From Anaerolineales bacterium (GTDB taxonomy: Bacteria; Chloroflexota; Anaerolineae; Anaerolineales; Anaerolineaceae), in the NCBI GenBank assembly GCA_020060485.1, contig JAGVAB010000052.1, positions 1-26,581 on the forward strand: DNA of 26,581 bases. The letters run 5' to 3'. Below the pieces are notes generated by a model that worked only from the letters and a program-made list of their open reading frames with translations, was not told where the DNA came from and did no database searches. The translations under genes were made by a program, and so were the position numbers. Of the stretch, positions 1 through 7,879 are shown one piece after another; position 1 is the stretch's first letter, and every line of letters begins with the position of its first letter.

Positions 1-123
1 ATGCTGGCTGTGCGCCGTCCGGGCAGCGGCCTGCCGCCCGCCTTGCTGCCCCATCTGCTGGGCCGCCGCACCGCCAAAGACCTGGCTGCAAGCCAGCTCA
101 TCACCTGGGAGGACCTGGCATGA
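1..123 (+). CDS. Nonulosonate (sialic/legionaminic acid) synthase, C-terminal fragment
   Basis: Only the last 40 codons are inside the window; the ATG at base 1 is probably internal. The visible peptide has the pattern RPGSGLPP, then LLGRR, then DLAASQLITWEDL. This matches the C-terminal SAF (antifreeze-like) domain of NeuB/LegI/PseI synthases, which condense phosphoenolpyruvate with an N-acetyl hexosamine to make nine-carbon sugars. The stop codon overlaps the start of the next gene (ATGA at 120-123), and the next gene's ribosome binding site lies inside this frame, so the two are translationally coupled. The TIM-barrel catalytic domain lies upstream, so the exact substrate (ManNAc or a 2,4-diacetamido sugar) cannot be read. 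The family call is firm for so short a piece because the next gene encodes the preceding enzyme of the same pathway. Confidence 0.8.
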   Translation: MLAVRRPGSGLPPALLPHLLGRRTAKDLAASQLITWEDLA

Positions 124-1295
124 GAACCATTGGCGTGGTGACCGTTGGCCGCTCGGACTTTGGCATTTACCGCCCCGTGCTGGAAGCCATCCGCCAGGAA
201 CCTGAGCTGCAACTCCACCTGTTCGTTTCCGGCATGCATCTCTCGCCGCAGTACGGCCTGACGGTGGAACTGATCGAAGCCGAAGGCTTTGCGGTTCATG
301 AACGCATAGAGATGCTGCTCTCCTCCGACAGTCCCGAAGGCATCGCCAAATCAATGGGATTGGGTACGGCAGGCTTTGCCCAATCATTTGCGCATAGCCG
401 CCCTGATTTGCTGCTTGTCCTCGGCGACCGCTTCGAGATGCACGCCGCCGCCCTGGCCGCCTTGCCCTTCAACATTCCAGTGGCACACATCCACGGCGGC
501 GAGGTTACCGAGGGCGCCATGGACGAAGCCCTGCGGCATGCCATCACCAAGCTCAGCCACCTGCATTTTACATCTACTGAAGAATATGCGCGGCGCGTGA
601 TCCAACTGGGCGAAGAACCCTGGCGGGTGACCGTGTGCGGCGCACCCAGCCTGGACAATCTCAAGACCGTGCACCTGCTGGATGCAGCCGGCATGGAAGC
701 ACACTTTGGCTTGCACATCTCTGTCCCACCCCTGCTGGTCACCTTTCACCCCGTAACCCTCGCATACCAGCAAGTTGAAGACCAGATCAAGCAACTCCTG
801 CTGGCGCTGGAAGCCAGCGCTTTGCCGGTCATTTTCACCCTGCCCAACGCCGACACGGGCAACAGCCTCATCCGCCAGGCAATCGCCGCTTTTGTTGCCG
901 GTCATTCCAATGCCCAGGCCGTCGAGAATCTGGGCACCCAGGGCTATTTCAGCCTGATGTCTCTGGCAGCAGCCATGGTGGGCAATTCTTCCAGCGGCAT
1001 CATTGAGGCAGCCTCGTTTGAACTGCCGGTGGTCAACATCGGCACGCGCCAGCGCGGCCGCATTCATGGCAGCAATGTGCTGGATGTGGGGTATAATCAT
1101 GCCGAAATTCTGGATGGCATCCAGCGGGCAGTTTCGTCCGCCATGCGTCAGTCGCTGCGGGGTTTGCAGAACCCCTATGGCGATGGCCAGGCAGCAGAGC
1201 GCATTGTTTGCCGCCTGCGCGAAGTTCCCCTGGACGAAAAACTGATCGTCAAGCGCTTCCATGACCTTCCATCCCAGGACGTGTGGCGTGTCTGA
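120..1295 (+). CDS. neuC: UDP-N-acetylglucosamine 2-epimerase (hydrolysing), NeuC/LegG family
   Basis: This 391-residue protein has the full length of the hydrolysing epimerases that release ManNAc (or the 2,4-diacetamido-mannose analogue in the legionaminic path) plus UDP. It has the GT-B-like fold signatures of the family: an N-terminal VGRSDFGIYRPVL loop, HIHGGE at residues 123-128 followed by TEGAMDEALRHAITKLSHLHF, and NSSSGIIEAASF from about residue 289 in the UDP-binding half. The start is the ATG at 120, seven bases after a GGGAGG ribosome binding site (107-112) that lies in the upstream synthase gene. The neighbours (synthase upstream, acetyltransferase and amidotransferase trio downstream) favour a LegG-like role in a modified nonulosonate rather than plain sialic acid, but the sequence alone does not separate NeuC from LegG. 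Confidence 0.88.
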   Translation: MRTIGVVTVGRSDFGIYRPVLEAIRQEPELQLHLFVSGMHLSPQYGLTVELIEAEGFAVHERIEMLLSSDSPEGIAKSMGLGTAGFAQSFAHSRPDLLLVLGDRFEMHAAALAALPFNIPVAHIHGGEVTEGAMDEALRHAITKLSHLHFTSTEEYARRVIQLGEEPWRVTVCGAPSLDNLKTVHLLDAAGMEAHFGLHISVPPLLVTFHPVTLAYQQVEDQIKQLLLALEASALPVIFTLPNADTGNSLIRQAIAAFVAGHSNAQAVENLGTQGYFSLMSLAAAMVGNSSSGIIEAASFELPVVNIGTRQRGRIHGSNVLDVGYNHAEILDGIQRAVSSAMRQSLRGLQNPYGDGQAAERIVCRLREVPLDEKLIVKRFHDLPSQDVWRV

Positions 1296-1956
1296 TCATC
1301 TGCCGCGTTGTGTCATTTTGGGAGGCGGCGGCCACGCCCGGGTATTGATCGATGCCCTTCAGCAGACCGCAGACGTGATCGTGCATGCTATTCTTGTGCC
1401 TGACGAATCCCTGTGGGGCGGGCATATCTTTGGCGTGCCGGTTCTGGGCGATGACAGCTTGCTGCCTGGGTTAAGGGAACAGGGCGTGGACAGTTTCGTG
1501 GTCGGCCTGGGGTCTGTTGGCGATCACCGCCCCCGCCAGCGATTGTTCCAGTATGGCCTGGCGCTGGGCTTCCAGGTATTGACTGTGCGCCACCCAACAG
1601 CCATCCTCTCGCCCCATGTCCAATGGGGGTGCGGCTGCCAGTTTTTACCCGGCTGCATTGTCAATGCCGGGGCTGTGCTGGGTGAGAATGTGATCATCAA
1701 CACCGGCGCCATTGTGGAACATGATTGCCGCATCGGCGATCATGCACATCTTGCCACCGGCGCCAGGCTTTCCGGCACGGTGCAAGTTGGAAAAGGCGCT
1801 CACATTGGCAGCGGCGCGACCGTGCGTCAGGGCATCACCATTGGCGAGCATGCCATTGTCGGGGCCGGGGCCGTGGTAGTGGCAAACGTTCCGCCGGGGG
1901 TCACCGTGGTGGGCGTACCAGCCCGCCCCATTCAAAATACAGAGCCAGGGAAGTGA
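1288..1956 (+). CDS. NeuD/PglD/LegH-like sugar acetyltransferase
   Basis: The 222-residue protein has an N-terminal Rossmann-like sugar-nucleotide domain (VILGGGGHARVLIDAL, residues about 9-24) followed by a left-handed beta-helix of hexapeptide repeats (about 105-210). A probable catalytic His145 lies in IVEHDCRIGDHAHLATGARLSG. This is the PglD/NeuD architecture, whose members N-acetylate a 4-amino sugar nucleotide (PglD, LegH) or O-acetylate sialic acid (NeuD). I chose the GTG at 1288 because AGGA at 1276-1279 lies eight bases before it; the in-frame ATG at 1261 has no ribosome binding site. With this start the gene overlaps the epimerase stop (1293-1295). The operon suggests a LegH-like or NeuD-like step on the same nine-carbon sugar or its precursor. 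Confidence 0.85.
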   Translation: MSDHLPRCVILGGGGHARVLIDALQQTADVIVHAILVPDESLWGGHIFGVPVLGDDSLLPGLREQGVDSFVVGLGSVGDHRPRQRLFQYGLALGFQVLTVRHPTAILSPHVQWGCGCQFLPGCIVNAGAVLGENVIINTGAIVEHDCRIGDHAHLATGARLSGTVQVGKGAHIGSGATVRQGITIGEHAIVGAGAVVVANVPPGVTVVGVPARPIQNTEPGK

Positions 1957-1965
1957 ATTGACGGT

Positions 1966-2874
1966 ATGAGCATTCGCATCATCCCCAAACTGGACATTAA
2001 AGGCCCCAATCTGGTCAAGGGCATTCATTTCGAAGGACTGCGCGTGATGGGCAAGCCCGAAGATTTTGCCCGCTACTATTACCAGAACGGCGCTGATGAA
2101 TTGATCTACATGGACGCAGTGGCCAGCCTGTATGGCCGCAACAGCCTGCTGGAAATTGTGGAGCGTACCTCGCGTGAGATCTTCATCCCCCTGTGCGTGG
2201 GCGGCGGCCTGCGCAGCGTGGAGGATATCCGCGCCGTGCTGCGTGCCGGCGCCGACAAAGTATCATTGAATACCGCCGCAATTGAGAACCCGGAGCTGAT
2301 CCGCACTGCATCGCGTGTCTTTGGTTCCTCCACTGTGGTGGTGTCGATTGAAGCTATCCGCCACCCGGACGGTAAATATGAAGCCTTTGTCGAATACGGC
2401 CGTCAGGAGACCGGCGTGGATGCCTTCGAATGGGCCCAACGCGCCGAGGCTCTGGGAGCTGGCGAACTGGTGGTGACCTCCATCGATCAGGAAGGCACCG
2501 GCCAGGGCTTTGACCTGGAACTCACCCGGCGTATTGCCGAGTCGGTTTCCATTCCGGTCATCGCCTCAGGCGGGGCCGGCAACATTCAGCATGTTGTCCA
2601 GGTGATCGAGGAGGGGAAGGCGGATGCGGTCAGCATGGCTTCCCTGCTGCACTATAATTTCGTACGCCAACAGGCTTATGCCGAGGAACAATTCGCCGCC
2701 GAAGGCAATGTGGAATTCCTGCAGGGACGGCGCGGCGGGGTGGGTTTCTCAAAAATCCAGGAAACTACCTTGCCCGACCTGAAAGCTTTCCTTGCAGCGC
2801 AGGGTTTTGACGTCCGTCAGCAAATCTTTCATCAACCTGGTGTTTCGACCGGCTTGATGGAGGTGCAAGAATGA
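1966..2874 (+). CDS. hisF2: HisF2-like cyclase/synthase subunit of sugar amidination
   Basis: This is a TIM-barrel protein of the HisF family (302 residues, against about 253 for histidine-pathway HisF). RIIPKLDIKG places the first catalytic Asp at residue 10. LCVGGGLRS and IASGGAG are the two phosphate-binding loops, and SIDQEGTGQG is the DGT-like loop. The second catalytic Asp of true HisF (in VVAID) is Glu129 here, in VVVSIEAIR. About 45 extra residues follow the barrel. In Pseudomonas aeruginosa HisF2 and HisH2 supply ammonia to WbpG to make an acetamidino group on an O-antigen sugar; the next two genes encode these partners, and no other his genes are near. The start is ATG 1966; its ribosome binding site is weak, so translation is probably coupled to the preceding gene, which ends nine bases earlier. 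Confidence 0.88.
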   Translation: MSIRIIPKLDIKGPNLVKGIHFEGLRVMGKPEDFARYYYQNGADELIYMDAVASLYGRNSLLEIVERTSREIFIPLCVGGGLRSVEDIRAVLRAGADKVSLNTAAIENPELIRTASRVFGSSTVVVSIEAIRHPDGKYEAFVEYGRQETGVDAFEWAQRAEALGAGELVVTSIDQEGTGQGFDLELTRRIAESVSIPVIASGGAGNIQHVVQVIEEGKADAVSMASLLHYNFVRQQAYAEEQFAAEGNVEFLQGRRGGVGFSKIQETTLPDLKAFLAAQGFDVRQQIFHQPGVSTGLMEVQE

Positions 2875-3545
2875 GTGAAGCGAGATCGATCAAAGCCGCC
2901 ATTGTTGACCACCGTCTGGGCAACCTGTACAGCGTCAAGCTGGCCTGCGAACACGTGGGCATGCAGGCCGAGGTGACCGATGACCCGGCTGCCATCCTGG
3001 CCGCAGAAGTGGTCATTCTGCCCGGCGTCGGCGCCTATGAAGACGCCATGCTTGCCCTGGATGAATTTGGGCTGAGCAAGGTGCTGCACGAAGCTGCTGC
3101 CCGCGGCATCCCCCTGGTGGGCATCTGCCTGGGCATGCAGCTCCTGATGACCGAGAGCTTTGAGTTTGGCCATCACCTCGGTCTGGGACTCATTGAAGGC
3201 CAGGTGCTGCCCTTTGAAAACCCGCGCAGCGCCGATGGACACATCCTGAAAGTACCCCAGGTGGGCTGGAATCGCATTCACCGGCCCGCGGCGGCAAATT
3301 GGGAGAATACCTTCCTGAACGGCGTATCTGACCAAGAATACATGTATTTTGTGCATTCATTTTATGTGAAACCCGCCAGCCCGGATGTCATGCTGGCAGC
3401 CACCACCTATGGCGAGATTGAATTTTGTTCCAGCCTGGGCCGCGGCAATATCTTTGCCACCCAGTTCCACCCGGAACGCAGCGGCCTGCAGGGCATTCAG
3501 ATCTACAAAAATATCGCTGCCTTTTGCCAGGCAGCGCGCAACTGA
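2871..3545 (+). CDS. hisH2: HisH2-like glutamine amidotransferase subunit
   Basis: This is a class I glutamine amidotransferase (224 residues) of the HisH family. It has the oxyanion PGVGAY loop near residue 50, the nucleophile Cys86 in VGICLGMQ, and the His200/Glu202 pair in FHPERSG, so the glutaminase triad is complete. It should hydrolyse glutamine and pass ammonia through the HisF2 barrel. It overlaps hisF2 by the ATGA at 2871-2874 and has a strong GGAGGT ribosome binding site at 2860-2865. Its place between hisF2 and the N-acetyl-sugar amidotransferase gene, and the absence of other histidine genes, make a sugar-amidination role much more likely than histidine synthesis. Confidence 0.9.
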   Translation: MSEARSIKAAIVDHRLGNLYSVKLACEHVGMQAEVTDDPAAILAAEVVILPGVGAYEDAMLALDEFGLSKVLHEAAARGIPLVGICLGMQLLMTESFEFGHHLGLGLIEGQVLPFENPRSADGHILKVPQVGWNRIHRPAAANWENTFLNGVSDQEYMYFVHSFYVKPASPDVMLAATTYGEIEFCSSLGRGNIFATQFHPERSGLQGIQIYKNIAAFCQAARN

Positions 3546-3555
3546 GGAGAACCGC

Positions 3556-4779
3556 ATGACAGAATCATTCAAAACCCTCTACGGACTTCCCGAAGAAGTC
3601 AAATATTGCAAAAAATGTGTCATGTCGAACCAGCGCCCGGCATCCATCCCCGAATTCAAGCACACCCCCGACCGGCAGGGAGCCAAATACATGCACCTGG
3701 ATGAAGAAGGCGTATGTGATGCCTGCCGCTTTGCCGAGGTCAAGGATCACATCGACTGGGAGCTGCGCGAAAAGGAACTGGCCAAATTGCTGGACCAGCA
3801 CCGCCGCAAGGACGGCGCCTATGACTGCATCGTCCCTGGCAGCGGCGGCAAGGACAGTGCGTATGCTGCTCATGTGCTCAAATATAAATATGACATGCAT
3901 CCCCTGACCGTGACCTGGCCGCCGACCCTGTACACCGACTACGGCTGGCAAAACTTCCAGAACTGGATCAATGTGGGCGGCTTTGACAATATCTCCTTCA
4001 AACCCAATGGGCGGGTGCACCGTCTGTTGACCCGCCTTTCATTTGAGAATTTGCTGCATCCCTTCCAAACCTTCATTCTCGGCCAGAAATTCATCGCCTC
4101 CAAGATCGCCCTCAAATACAACGTGCCCCTCATCTTTTACGGCGAGAACGAGGCCGAATACGGCAACCCGATTGCCGATAATGCCTCCTCCATGCGTGAC
4201 AAATCCTACTTCACTTACCAGAACTTTGATGACCTGTGGCTGGCAGGAGTACCTGTCAAGCGCCTGATCGATGAGTATGGCCTGACCCTGAACGATGTGC
4301 TCACCTATCTGCCGGCCGGTCATCAGCAGTTGGCTCAGAGCGAGATCGAGGTACATTATCTGGGTTATTACCTCAAGTGGACGCCGCAGGAATCATATTA
4401 CTATGCCGTCGAGCATACCGGCTTTCAGGCGCGCCCATTCCGCACCCAGGGCACCTATGCGAAATACAACAGCATTGACGACAAGATCGATGACCTGCAC
4501 TACTACACCACCTGGATCAAGTTCGGCATCGGCCGCGCCACCTATGACGCCTCGCAGGAGATCCGCAACAAGCATCTCACCCGCGAGGAAGGCGTGGCCC
4601 TGGTGCGGAAATATGACGGCGAATTCCCTGACCGCTATTTTCAGGATGTGATGGACTATATCGAAATGAAGCCGGAAGCGTTCATGCAGTTGTGTGATAA
4701 ATTCCGCTCTCCGCATCTGTGGCAGCAGGAAAACGGCGAATGGAAGCTGCGCCACCCCATTTGGGAAGTCGCGCCCTGA
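3556..4779 (+). CDS. N-acetyl sugar amidotransferase (WbpG/PseA/PtmG-like)
   Basis: The 407-residue protein has a CxxC pair at Cys18/Cys21 and a second at Cys54/Cys57 (probable zinc knuckle), then a PP-loop ATP-binding motif SGGKDS at residues 96-101. This is the architecture of N-acetyl sugar amidotransferases that adenylate an acetamido group and replace its oxygen with ammonia, giving an acetamidino group. WbpG uses ammonia made by HisH2 and channelled through HisF2; PseA and PtmG act on pseudaminic and legionaminic acid. The start at 3556 is set by GAGGAGA at 3544-3550, five bases before it and overlapping the hisH2 stop. It is the last gene of the operon, followed by a strong hairpin terminator. 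The exact substrate sugar is inferred from neighbours only. Confidence 0.9.
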   Translation: MTESFKTLYGLPEEVKYCKKCVMSNQRPASIPEFKHTPDRQGAKYMHLDEEGVCDACRFAEVKDHIDWELREKELAKLLDQHRRKDGAYDCIVPGSGGKDSAYAAHVLKYKYDMHPLTVTWPPTLYTDYGWQNFQNWINVGGFDNISFKPNGRVHRLLTRLSFENLLHPFQTFILGQKFIASKIALKYNVPLIFYGENEAEYGNPIADNASSMRDKSYFTYQNFDDLWLAGVPVKRLIDEYGLTLNDVLTYLPAGHQQLAQSEIEVHYLGYYLKWTPQESYYYAVEHTGFQARPFRTQGTYAKYNSIDDKIDDLHYYTTWIKFGIGRATYDASQEIRNKHLTREEGVALVRKYDGEFPDRYFQDVMDYIEMKPEAFMQLCDKFRSPHLWQQENGEWKLRHPIWEVAP

Positions 4780-4828
4780 TCTGCTGATCCTGAACGCCTG
4801 GACAAACTCATTGCCAGGTTTGATTAAA

Positions 4829-4863
4829 ACAAACGCCCCCGCAGGGTATGCGGGGGCGTTTGT
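4829..4863. terminator. Perfect hairpin terminator between convergent genes
   Basis: A perfect 15-bp stem (ACAAACGCCCCCGCA at 4829-4843 with its complement at 4849-4863) encloses the 5-base loop GGGTA. The plus side is followed by CTTTC and the minus side by TTTAATC, so it can stop transcripts from both the sugar operon and the convergent phosphoribosyltransferase gene that ends at 4881. Confidence 0.88.
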
Positions 4864-4880
4864 CTTTCGTATGCGAAAAA

Positions 4881-5432
4881 TCAATCCACAAAAACCGGCA
4901 AATGGCCCAAAGAGACAATCCCGTCCCATTTCTCCAGATCGCCTTCGGTGAAAATGGCGGCCTCGGCGGCGATCTTTGCCCCGGCCTTGTTCATCAGCGA
5001 GCGCATGCCTTCCAGGGTGGAGCCTGTGGAAATGACATCGTCCACAATCACGATCGGCCGGCCGTTGACAAACTGGCGATCCTTCTCATCCAGAAACAGG
5101 GTCTGTAGGTGACCGGTGGTGATGGACAGGGTCTCCATATGCAGGGCATCGCCCATATAAGGCTTGTAATCCTTGCGCAGCACAACGTAGGGTTTGTTCA
5201 CTTCCAGCGCCAGGGCATAGGCCAGGGGAATGCTCTTGGCCTCGGCGGTGACCACCGCATCATAGGTATAGGTGGACAACTTCTCAGCCAGGGCTTTGCC
5301 GCAAGCCTGGGTCAGCTCGATATCGCCCAGAATGTTCAACAGGGCAATGCGCAGGCCAGGTTTGATTTCGATCAAGGGTAAAGCACGCTTCACCCCGGCG
5401 ATTTCTACAGGATAATTTTCATTTTCGTTCAT
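4881..5432 (-). CDS. Adenine/xanthine-type phosphoribosyltransferase
   Basis: The 183-residue protein is a type I phosphoribosyltransferase. The PRPP-binding loop VIVDDVISTGSTL lies at residues 128-140, and the flexible-loop region with VVLRKDYKPYMGDA precedes it. Length and layout resemble adenine or xanthine phosphoribosyltransferases (purine base plus PRPP to nucleotide), but the base specificity cannot be read; some related proteins are transcription regulators. I chose the ATG at 5430-5432 because AGAGGAAG lies just before it on the minus strand and the domain begins soon after. The in-frame ATG at 5501 would add 23 residues without family similarity. It is monocistronic, convergent with the sugar operon, and has an extended -10 promoter at 5492-5500. 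Confidence 0.83.
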   Translation of the reverse strand: MNENENYPVEIAGVKRALPLIEIKPGLRIALLNILGDIELTQACGKALAEKLSTYTYDAVVTAEAKSIPLAYALALEVNKPYVVLRKDYKPYMGDALHMETLSITTGHLQTLFLDEKDRQFVNGRPIVIVDDVISTGSTLEGMRSLMNKAGAKIAAEAAIFTEGDLEKWDGIVSLGHLPVFVD

Positions 5433-5861
5433 CGGCTTCCTCTCAAAAAGACAACCGGCCGCCACTTGACATTCAGGGCAGACCGTAATCCATTGTAACA
5501 TAGAATATTACGCCCGGCCCGGAAAAATTGTTGATCGCTGGCATTTGCCGTGAAAAAGGAATCTGATAGGCTGTTCTCCCTTGGAAAGGTTGGCATCCAA
5601 TAGCCTCGTCTGTTTTCACCGTAAATATAAAAATCAAATCGTTTGCCTGCACTCCCTTTTCAAGGTTGCCTTGAATTCGACAGTAAGTTGCGTCAACCCT
5701 GAAAAGGGTGATTAATCCGTTATTGGTTCAGTTTACTTGTGGTTCTGCGCCAGAATAGAAGTTTCAAATCCAACCTTTCCAGGCGAGTAAATGGATTTGC
5801 CAGCATTCACTTCACTTTTCAAGCTCGCCCGCGAACCGTTTTCTTTGCACCCTTTCTCCGT
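5433..5861. other. Non-coding stretch with nested inverted repeats
   Basis: No convincing gene is present. Three inverted pairs are visible: TGGAAAGGTTGG at 5582-5593 with its exact complement at 5770-5781; CCCTTTTCAAGGTTG at 5654-5668 with a 14/15 complement at 5694-5708 (loop 25 bases); and ATTTGCCGTGAAAA at 5543-5556 with a 12/14 complement at 5613-5626. The 13-mer ATTTGCCGTGAAA recurs at 17502-17514. The stretch may be a decayed miniature mobile element or a structured leader; the 5' end also holds the promoter for the minus-strand phosphoribosyltransferase gene. Confidence 0.5.
5492..5500 (-). promoter_or_regulatory. Extended -10 promoter of the phosphoribosyltransferase gene
   Basis: Read on the minus strand this is TGTTACAAT, an extended -10 (TGn plus TACAAT) about 60 bases before the start codon at 5432. 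No clear -35 box is present, as is usual for extended -10 promoters. Predicted from sequence only. Confidence 0.45.
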
Positions 5862-5867
5862 TATACT
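5862..5867 (+). promoter_or_regulatory. -10 box of rfbB
   Basis: TATACT lies 33 bases before the rfbB start codon. The -35 position holds only a weak TTTTCT. It is the best -10 match in the stretch just upstream of rfbB. Confidence 0.4.
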
Positions 5868-5900
5868 TGTGTTGAATCAATCACGCTTATGGAGACATTC

Positions 5901-6983
5901 ATGAAAAATGTGCTGGTTACCGGCGGCGCCGGTTTCATCGGTTCGAATTTCATCCACTATCTGCTCAAGGCCGAGCCACAGATGCACATCTTCACTCTGG
6001 ATGCCCTGACCTATGCCGGCCACCGCCAGAACCTGGAAGGACTGCCCGATCCGTCTCGCCACACCTTCTACCATGGCAGCATCAACGACAGCCTTTTGCT
6101 GGATGAGCTGTTACGGCAGCAGGAAATTGACACCATTGTGCATTTCGCTGCCGAAACCCATGTTGACCGCTCAATCAGCGGCCCGGCCAGCTTCATTGAG
6201 ACCAACGTGGTCGGCACCTTCACCCTGCTGGAAGCCGCCCGTCAGGCCTGGCTGGAGGAAAAGACTGTCCCGCAGGGGCATTTCCACCACATTTCCACCG
6301 ATGAGGTCTTTGGCACCCTGCAACCGGACGACCCGCCCTTCTGTGAAATCACCCCCTATGCTCCCAACTCGCCCTATGCTGCTTCCAAGGCTTCCAGCGA
6401 TCACCTGGTGCGCGCTTATCATCGCACCTATGGTCTGCCCATCACCCTGACCAATTGCTCCAACAACTATGGCCCGCACCAGTTCCCCGAAAAATTGATC
6501 CCCCTGATCATCTTCAATGCCCTGCAGGGCAAACCCCTGCCCATCTATGGCGACGGGCAGCAGGTGCGTGACTGGCTGTATGTGGAAGACCACTGCACCG
6601 CCATCCATACCGTATTGCAAAGCGGCCGTCTGGGAGAAACCTACCTGGTCGGCGGACGCAACCAGCCGCCCAATGTGGAAATCGTGCGCCTGATCTGCGC
6701 CATTCTGGATGAGCATTTCCCCGATTCGCCGCACACGCCGCATGCCGGCCTGATGCAATTTGTGGCCGACCGGCCGGGACACGACCGGCGCTATGATGTC
6801 AGCACTGCCAAAATTGAACAGGAACTGGGCTGGCAGCCGCTGCACGACCTGGAACAGGGCCTGCGCCGCACCGTGAACTGGTACCTGCAAAACGGGGAGT
6901 GGATCCAGGCGGTAACCGGCAAAGATAGCTATGCGCAATGGATGGATCAAAACTATACCCACCGAGGAGCAGACACCCGATGA
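5901..6983 (+). CDS. rfbB: dTDP-glucose 4,6-dehydratase
   Basis: This 360-residue extended short-chain dehydrogenase converts dTDP-glucose to dTDP-4-keto-6-deoxyglucose. The NAD-binding motif GGAGFIGS is at residues 8-15. The active-site T133-D134-E135 and the Y159xxxK163 pair (in [10 protein letters not shown]) are the residues that define RmlB. The start is ATG 5901, preceded by GGAGA at 5891-5895; the frame stays open upstream, but that extension has no family similarity. The stop overlaps the rfbA start (ATGA at 6980-6983). No rfbC or rfbD follows, so the fate of the keto sugar (rhamnose or another deoxysugar) is decided elsewhere. Confidence 0.95.
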   Translation: MKNVLVTGGAGFIGSNFIHYLLKAEPQMHIFTLDALTYAGHRQNLEGLPDPSRHTFYHGSINDSLLLDELLRQQEIDTIVHFAAETHVDRSISGPASFIETNVVGTFTLLEAARQAWLEEKTVPQGHFHHISTDEVFGTLQPDDPPFCEITPYAPNSPYAASKASSDHLVRAYHRTYGLPITLTNCSNNYGPHQFPEKLIPLIIFNALQGKPLPIYGDGQQVRDWLYVEDHCTAIHTVLQSGRLGETYLVGGRNQPPNVEIVRLICAILDEHFPDSPHTPHAGLMQFVADRPGHDRRYDVSTAKIEQELGWQPLHDLEQGLRRTVNWYLQNGEWIQAVTGKDSYAQWMDQNYTHRGADTR

Positions 6984-7879
6984 AAGGCATCATCCTGGCT
7001 GGCGGCCACGGCACCCGCCTCTATCCGTTGACCCTCTCGATCAGCAAGCAGTTGTTGCCCGTTTATGACAAACCCATGATCTACTACCCGCTTTCGATGG
7101 TCATGCTGGCCGGCATCCGCGAGATCCTGATCATCTCCACGCCGGACGCACTGCCTGCTTTCGAGCGCTTGCTGGGCGATGGAAGTCAATGGGGGTTGCA
7201 ACTTTCCTATGCCCCGCAGGACGAACCGCGCGGCCTGGCAGACGCCTTCCTGATCGGTGAAACCTTCATCGGCGGCGACTATTGCTGCCTGATGCTGGGC
7301 GACAACATCTTCTTTGGCACCGGCTTGCCTGCCACGCTGCGCTCGGCCGCTCAACTGCAAGAAGGTGCTGTTGTCTTTGCCTACCCGGTGCGCGACCCAA
7401 AACGCTATGGCGTGGTGGAATTTGACTGCAATTACCGCGTCCTCAGCCTGGAAGAAAAACCGCATAAACCGCGCTCCAACTATGCCGTACCCGGTATTTA
7501 TTTCTACGATAATCAGGTGGTGGAGATTGCCAAAGCCATGCAGCCTTCTGAACGGGGCGAACTGGAGATCACCGACCTGAACAAGATCTACCTTGAGAAA
7601 CAGCAATTGCGGGTGGAGGTACTGGGGCGCGGTGTGGCCTGGCTGGATGCCGGCACCCACGAGTCCCTGCTGCAAGCCTCCAGCTTCGTGCAGGCCGTGG
7701 AAGAACGGCAGGGATTAATGATCTCCTGCCTGGAAGAGATCGCCTACCGCATGAACTACATCGGCCTGGAAGAATTGCGACATCTGGCCGAACAAATGGC
7801 CAGCAACCGCTATGGGCAGTACCTGTTGAGTTTGATCGACGAAGAATTTGAGAAGAATTGCGGGGTAAATAACTCGTAA
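6980..7879 (+). CDS. rfbA: Glucose-1-phosphate thymidylyltransferase
   Basis: The 299-residue nucleotidyltransferase makes dTDP-glucose from glucose-1-phosphate and dTTP, the substrate of the upstream RfbB. The N-terminal motif [11 protein letters not shown] (residues 8-18), the [16 protein letters not shown] segment and LGDNIFFG (metal-binding Asp108) are diagnostic of the short RmlA group. The start ATG at 6980 overlaps the rfbB stop and is served by GAGGAG at 6964-6969. Length is slightly above the usual 290 because of a short C-terminal tail. The gene is followed by 456 bases without a gene. Confidence 0.95.
   Translation: MKGIILAGGHGTRLYPLTLSISKQLLPVYDKPMIYYPLSMVMLAGIREILIISTPDALPAFERLLGDGSQWGLQLSYAPQDEPRGLADAFLIGETFIGGDYCCLMLGDNIFFGTGLPATLRSAAQLQEGAVVFAYPVRDPKRYGVVEFDCNYRVLSLEEKPHKPRSNYAVPGIYFYDNQVVEIAKAMQPSERGELEITDLNKIYLEKQQLRVEVLGRGVAWLDAGTHESLLQASSFVQAVEERQGLMISCLEEIAYRMNYIGLEELRHLAEQMASNRYGQYLLSLIDEEFEKNCGVNNS

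Noticed and set aside
1092..1097. TATAAT inside neuC
   Set aside because: It lies in the coding region with no matched -35 and no gene start nearby; probably chance.
384..1262. Minus-strand open frame of 292 codons across neuC
   Set aside because: Antisense to a well-supported epimerase; no family signature and no ribosome binding site of note.
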